Origin: DATFTE01 sp963840665
GTDB taxonomy: Bacteria; Acidobacteriota; Terriglobia; Terriglobales; Acidobacteriaceae
Reading direction: 5' to 3'
Assembly: GCA_963840665.1 (NCBI GenBank)
Contig: CAWIZO010000012.1
Span: 62,001 to 126,000 of the forward strand
Length of the DNA stretch: 64,000 nucleotides
Below are positions 61,934 through 64,000 of the stretch, one piece after another. Below the pieces are notes generated by a model that was given only the letters and a program-made list of their open reading frames with translations, was not told where the DNA came from and did no database searches. The translations under genes were made by a program, and so were the position numbers. How positions within the stretch are numbered: the first letter of the stretch is position 1; the number at the start of each line of letters is the position of its first letter.

Positions 61934-62440
61934 CTAGCGCAGGGCGTTACGGCGGCGTTCGAGTTCCGCGCGGCGGATCTCGCGGCGGCGTCCGGCGTCG
62001 TTGTAGCGGCGCTGTTGCTCGTCGCTTTCGGGTACGACGGCGGGGACCGGCAAATGACGGCCTCCGGCATCGACGGCGACGAAAGTGAGGTAAGCCGAGC
62101 TGACATGCAGGCAGTTATCGATCAAATAATTCTCAACCCACACTTTGACGCCAACTTCCATCGAAGAATGAAAGACGCGATTGACGGAAGAACGAAGGAT
62201 CACCAGGTCCCCGACATGCACTGGCACCCAGAAATCGAGGTGATCGATGGCGGCGGTGACGACGTAGTTGCGGGAGTGACGATGGGCAGCCATGGCTCCG
62301 GCAAGGTCGATCCAGTGCATAAGGCGGCCTCCGAGGAGAGCGCCGAGAGGGTTGGTGTCGTTGGGAAGGACAATTTCGGCCATCTCCGATTGCGAATCGC
62401 GCACGGGACGAGGCATTTTCAGATCTGCGGTTTCTTTCAT
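61934..62440 (-). CDS. Acyl-CoA thioesterase (hotdog fold)
   Basis: The 168-residue enzyme has the hotdog signature NPLGALLGGRLMHWIDLAGA and AAIDHLDFWVPVHVGDLVIL, the YciA/BACH-type layout that hydrolyses acyl-CoA. The C-terminal tail is arginine-rich. Its ATG overlaps the stop of the upstream gene by 4 bp (ATGA), so they are translationally coupled. Confidence 0.9.
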   Translation of the reverse strand: MKETADLKMPRPVRDSQSEMAEIVLPNDTNPLGALLGGRLMHWIDLAGAMAAHRHSRNYVVTAAIDHLDFWVPVHVGDLVILRSSVNRVFHSSMEVGVKVWVENYLIDNCLHVSSAYLTFVAVDAGGRHLPVPAVVPESDEQQRRYNDAGRRREIRRAELERRRNALR

Positions 62441-62916
62441 GAGTGAGTGCTCGGATCAGGACCTGCAGGAGCAGGCGGGATTCTACGCAGTAAATACGAT
62501 TCCATGTAACACTCGGCCATCTTTTGAATGCGGGAGTCGATATGGGCGGAAGTCCAGCGACGTTCCGCGATTTCGTACTCCAGGATTCCGTGTTCTATAG
62601 GATGATGGGCGGCTTCGCGTACGAACCATAAGGCGATGTAAGAGCCGCGGTCGCGGGCGACGGAAAAGCGTATGGCATCGCAGGGACGGTCTTGGGGCAG
62701 GCGCGAGCAGCGCGAAGCGTATCCGAGATTGCAACCCTCGGCGAGTTCGTGATCGCTGAGTTCGGTGTTTTCGTGACCGGGAGCGGAACAATGGCCGCGC
62801 CATCCCGCGCCGAGTGGCAGGCGCGAAGGATGGAGCCAGAGACCGTCCTCCATTTTCTCGGTCGGGACGAAAAATGGACAAGCCACAGCGAATCTCCTGA
62901 ATTGGATGTGGGCCAT
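62437..62916 (-). CDS. Cysteine-containing protein co-transcribed with the thioesterase
   Basis: The 159-residue product has FRRFAVACPFFVPTEKMEDG, LPLGAGWRGHCSAPGHE and EGCNLGYASRCSRL, giving a four-cysteine and histidine set that could bind a metal. I have seen this family in Acidobacteriota but know no function. The start at 62916 fits the family N-terminus; an upstream ATG at 62994 is also open. Confidence 0.65.
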   Translation of the reverse strand: MAHIQFRRFAVACPFFVPTEKMEDGLWLHPSRLPLGAGWRGHCSAPGHENTELSDHELAEGCNLGYASRCSRLPQDRPCDAIRFSVARDRGSYIALWFVREAAHHPIEHGILEYEIAERRWTSAHIDSRIQKMAECYMESYLLRRIPPAPAGPDPSTHS

Positions 62917-62997
62917 TGTACTCAGGACCGGCAGGCGTCGCCACTGGAACGTGAGGCGTATGGGATTGTAGATTGGTGTCTGGAGAATGGACAAAAT

Positions 62998-63307
62998 ATG
63001 GATCGATTAGCGATGTTGAATGAAGTCCTCGAACAGAATCCCAGCGACGCGTTTGCGCGTTACGGGCTGGCGATGGAGTATTCGAAGAGCGGGCGAGGTG
63101 GAAGAAGCGCTGACGGAGTTTGGCAAGTTGCTGGCGACGCATCCTGATTACACGCCGGGATACTTCATGGCGGCGCAAACGCTGGCAGCGGCGAACCGGG
63201 TGGACGAAGCGAAGAAGATGCTGGGAGACGGGATTGCGTCGGCGAAGCGGACTGGAAATACGCATGCTTTGTCGGAGATGGAAGGGATGCTGGGGGAGCT
63301 CGGGTAA
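62998..63307 (+). pseudogene. TPR protein with a one-base shift
   Basis: The first frame reads MDRLAMLNEVLEQNPSDAFA, RYGLAMEYSKSG, and the next frame continues EVEEALTEFGKLLATHPDYT, GYFMAAQTLAAANRVDEAKK to GELG and a stop at 63305. Together they make two or three TPR motifs in about 100 residues. One extra G in the run at about 63095 breaks the frame; real decay or a sequencing error are both possible. Confidence 0.7.
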
Positions 63308-63339
63308 TTTTTGATTGTTGATTTTTGATTGTTGAATGA

Positions 63340-64000
63340 ACTGCCCGGCGCTACTTTGGCGGATGCACTCTTCTTCCATGCCCCATTCCACCAAGCCTGG
63401 AAATAGTTGATAGAGCTTCACAACTGGATGCATGGTCCAGGGGACGATCACTTCCCGCTTGTTTTTTAGATATCCCTGAAACGTGGCGCGGGCGACGCGT
63501 TCGGCTGAGATTCCGCGCACGGACTCTGGCCGCACTACCTTCACTTCCCTTCCTCGAACGGCATTGGCTCCGAAATCGGTGCGGACGTAGCCGGGCATAC
63601 CGTCATGACGTGGATGCCCATAGGCATGAGCTCGATGCGGGCTGCTTTCCCGAAAGCATTCATGGCGAATTTGGTTGCGCTGTAGACGGCATGAAATGGC
63701 AGGGGGATGTGTCCGGCAACGCTGGAGATGTTGATGATCGCGCCCGAGCCTTGTTGCTTCATGATAGGGATAACGGCTTGCATGGAAGCAACGGTTCCGA
63801 AGAAATTGGTATCGAAAGTGTCTCGGCAGGCGGACATCTCGAGTCTGTTCGACGGAATCGAGCAGGCCGTGTCCGGCGTTGTTGACCCAGACGTCGCAGC
63901 GATCGAAGTGATGCAGGGTCAAGCTGAGGACGCGGTCAATCTCTTCGCGATGGCGAACGTCGCAGGCGAGGGCCAGAGTGCGATCGGTATGGCCGATGCG
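63340..64000 (-). pseudogene. Short-chain dehydrogenase, two frameshifts, 5' part cut by window edge
   Basis: Entering at the right edge, RVLSLTLHHFDRCDVWVNNA gives the SDR NNAG motif. A shift at about 63840 leads to DTFDTNFFGTVASMQAVIPI, IINISSVAGHIPLPFHAVYS and ATKFAMNAFGKAARIELM with the catalytic SxxxxYxxxK region. A second shift at about 63595 leads to GYVRTDFGANAVRGREVKVV and PWTMHPVVKLYQLFPGLVE. The 3' end overlaps no gene. It may be a real decayed gene or carry sequence errors. Confidence 0.65.

Noticed and set aside
62483..63922. 479-codon minus-strand frame
   Set aside because: Only its first part is protein-like (SDR pieces); the rest is a shadow of the TPR and cysteine-protein genes.

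Overview
The window looks like a chromosomal segment of an Acidobacteriota bacterium, probably class Terriglobia. The clues are a high-GC genome, the hrcA-grpE-dnaJ order, several small cysteine-rich or TIGR03803-type protein families that I associate with Acidobacteriota, and many palindromic intergenic repeats. This is recognition from memory, not a database result.

The window has two halves. From 1 to about 29 kb it is accessory and loosely packed. It holds small stand-alone genes (DUF892 ferritin-like, SnoaL-like, zinc ribbon, PilZ coiled-coil, receiver-MEDS), one complete IS110-type transposase, an IS110 fragment, an IS1182-type fragment, and broken pieces of a histidine kinase, OsmC, amidohydrolase and others. 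A tyrosine-recombinase-like gene ends this island next to a tRNA-Asn at about 19 kb. Around it lies a run of exported beta-propeller or repeat proteins (YVTN, TIGR03118, BNR/Asp-box, two TIGR03803 proteins). A short polar repeat of 30-50 bp occurs nine times here, always reading in the same sense toward the nearest gene, and I saw none in the other half.

From 29.5 to 64 kb the window is core-like and dense: a membrane pyrophosphatase with its own promoter and structured leader, a Fur-family regulator, MscS, Rho, a ComM-like ATPase, a PAS histidine kinase, thiolase, a helicase-nuclease, a TonB-type protein, and then the heat-shock group hrcA, grpE, dnaJ, rsmE with a CIRCE operator. These are followed by an FAD oxidoreductase, an AsmA-like protein, Mrp ATPase, SDRs, cytochrome bd oxidase (cydAB) with a CRP/FNR-type box, and a thioesterase. 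Most intergenic gaps hold one of several families of palindromic repeats, usually just downstream of a stop codon.

Two things deserve most attention. One is a complete miniature transcription unit at 46321-46519 (consensus promoter, inverted repeat, RBS, a 16-codon lysine-rich ORF, strong terminator). The other is a hairpin repeat family at 32.4-44.9 kb whose stems differ in sequence but keep their pairing. Several genes (cytochrome c and outer-membrane protein at 32.5-33.7 kb, 39.3 kb, 63.1 kb, 63.6-63.8 kb) are broken by single-base shifts, several of them in or beside G or C runs. These may be real decay or sequencing errors, and the reads would decide.
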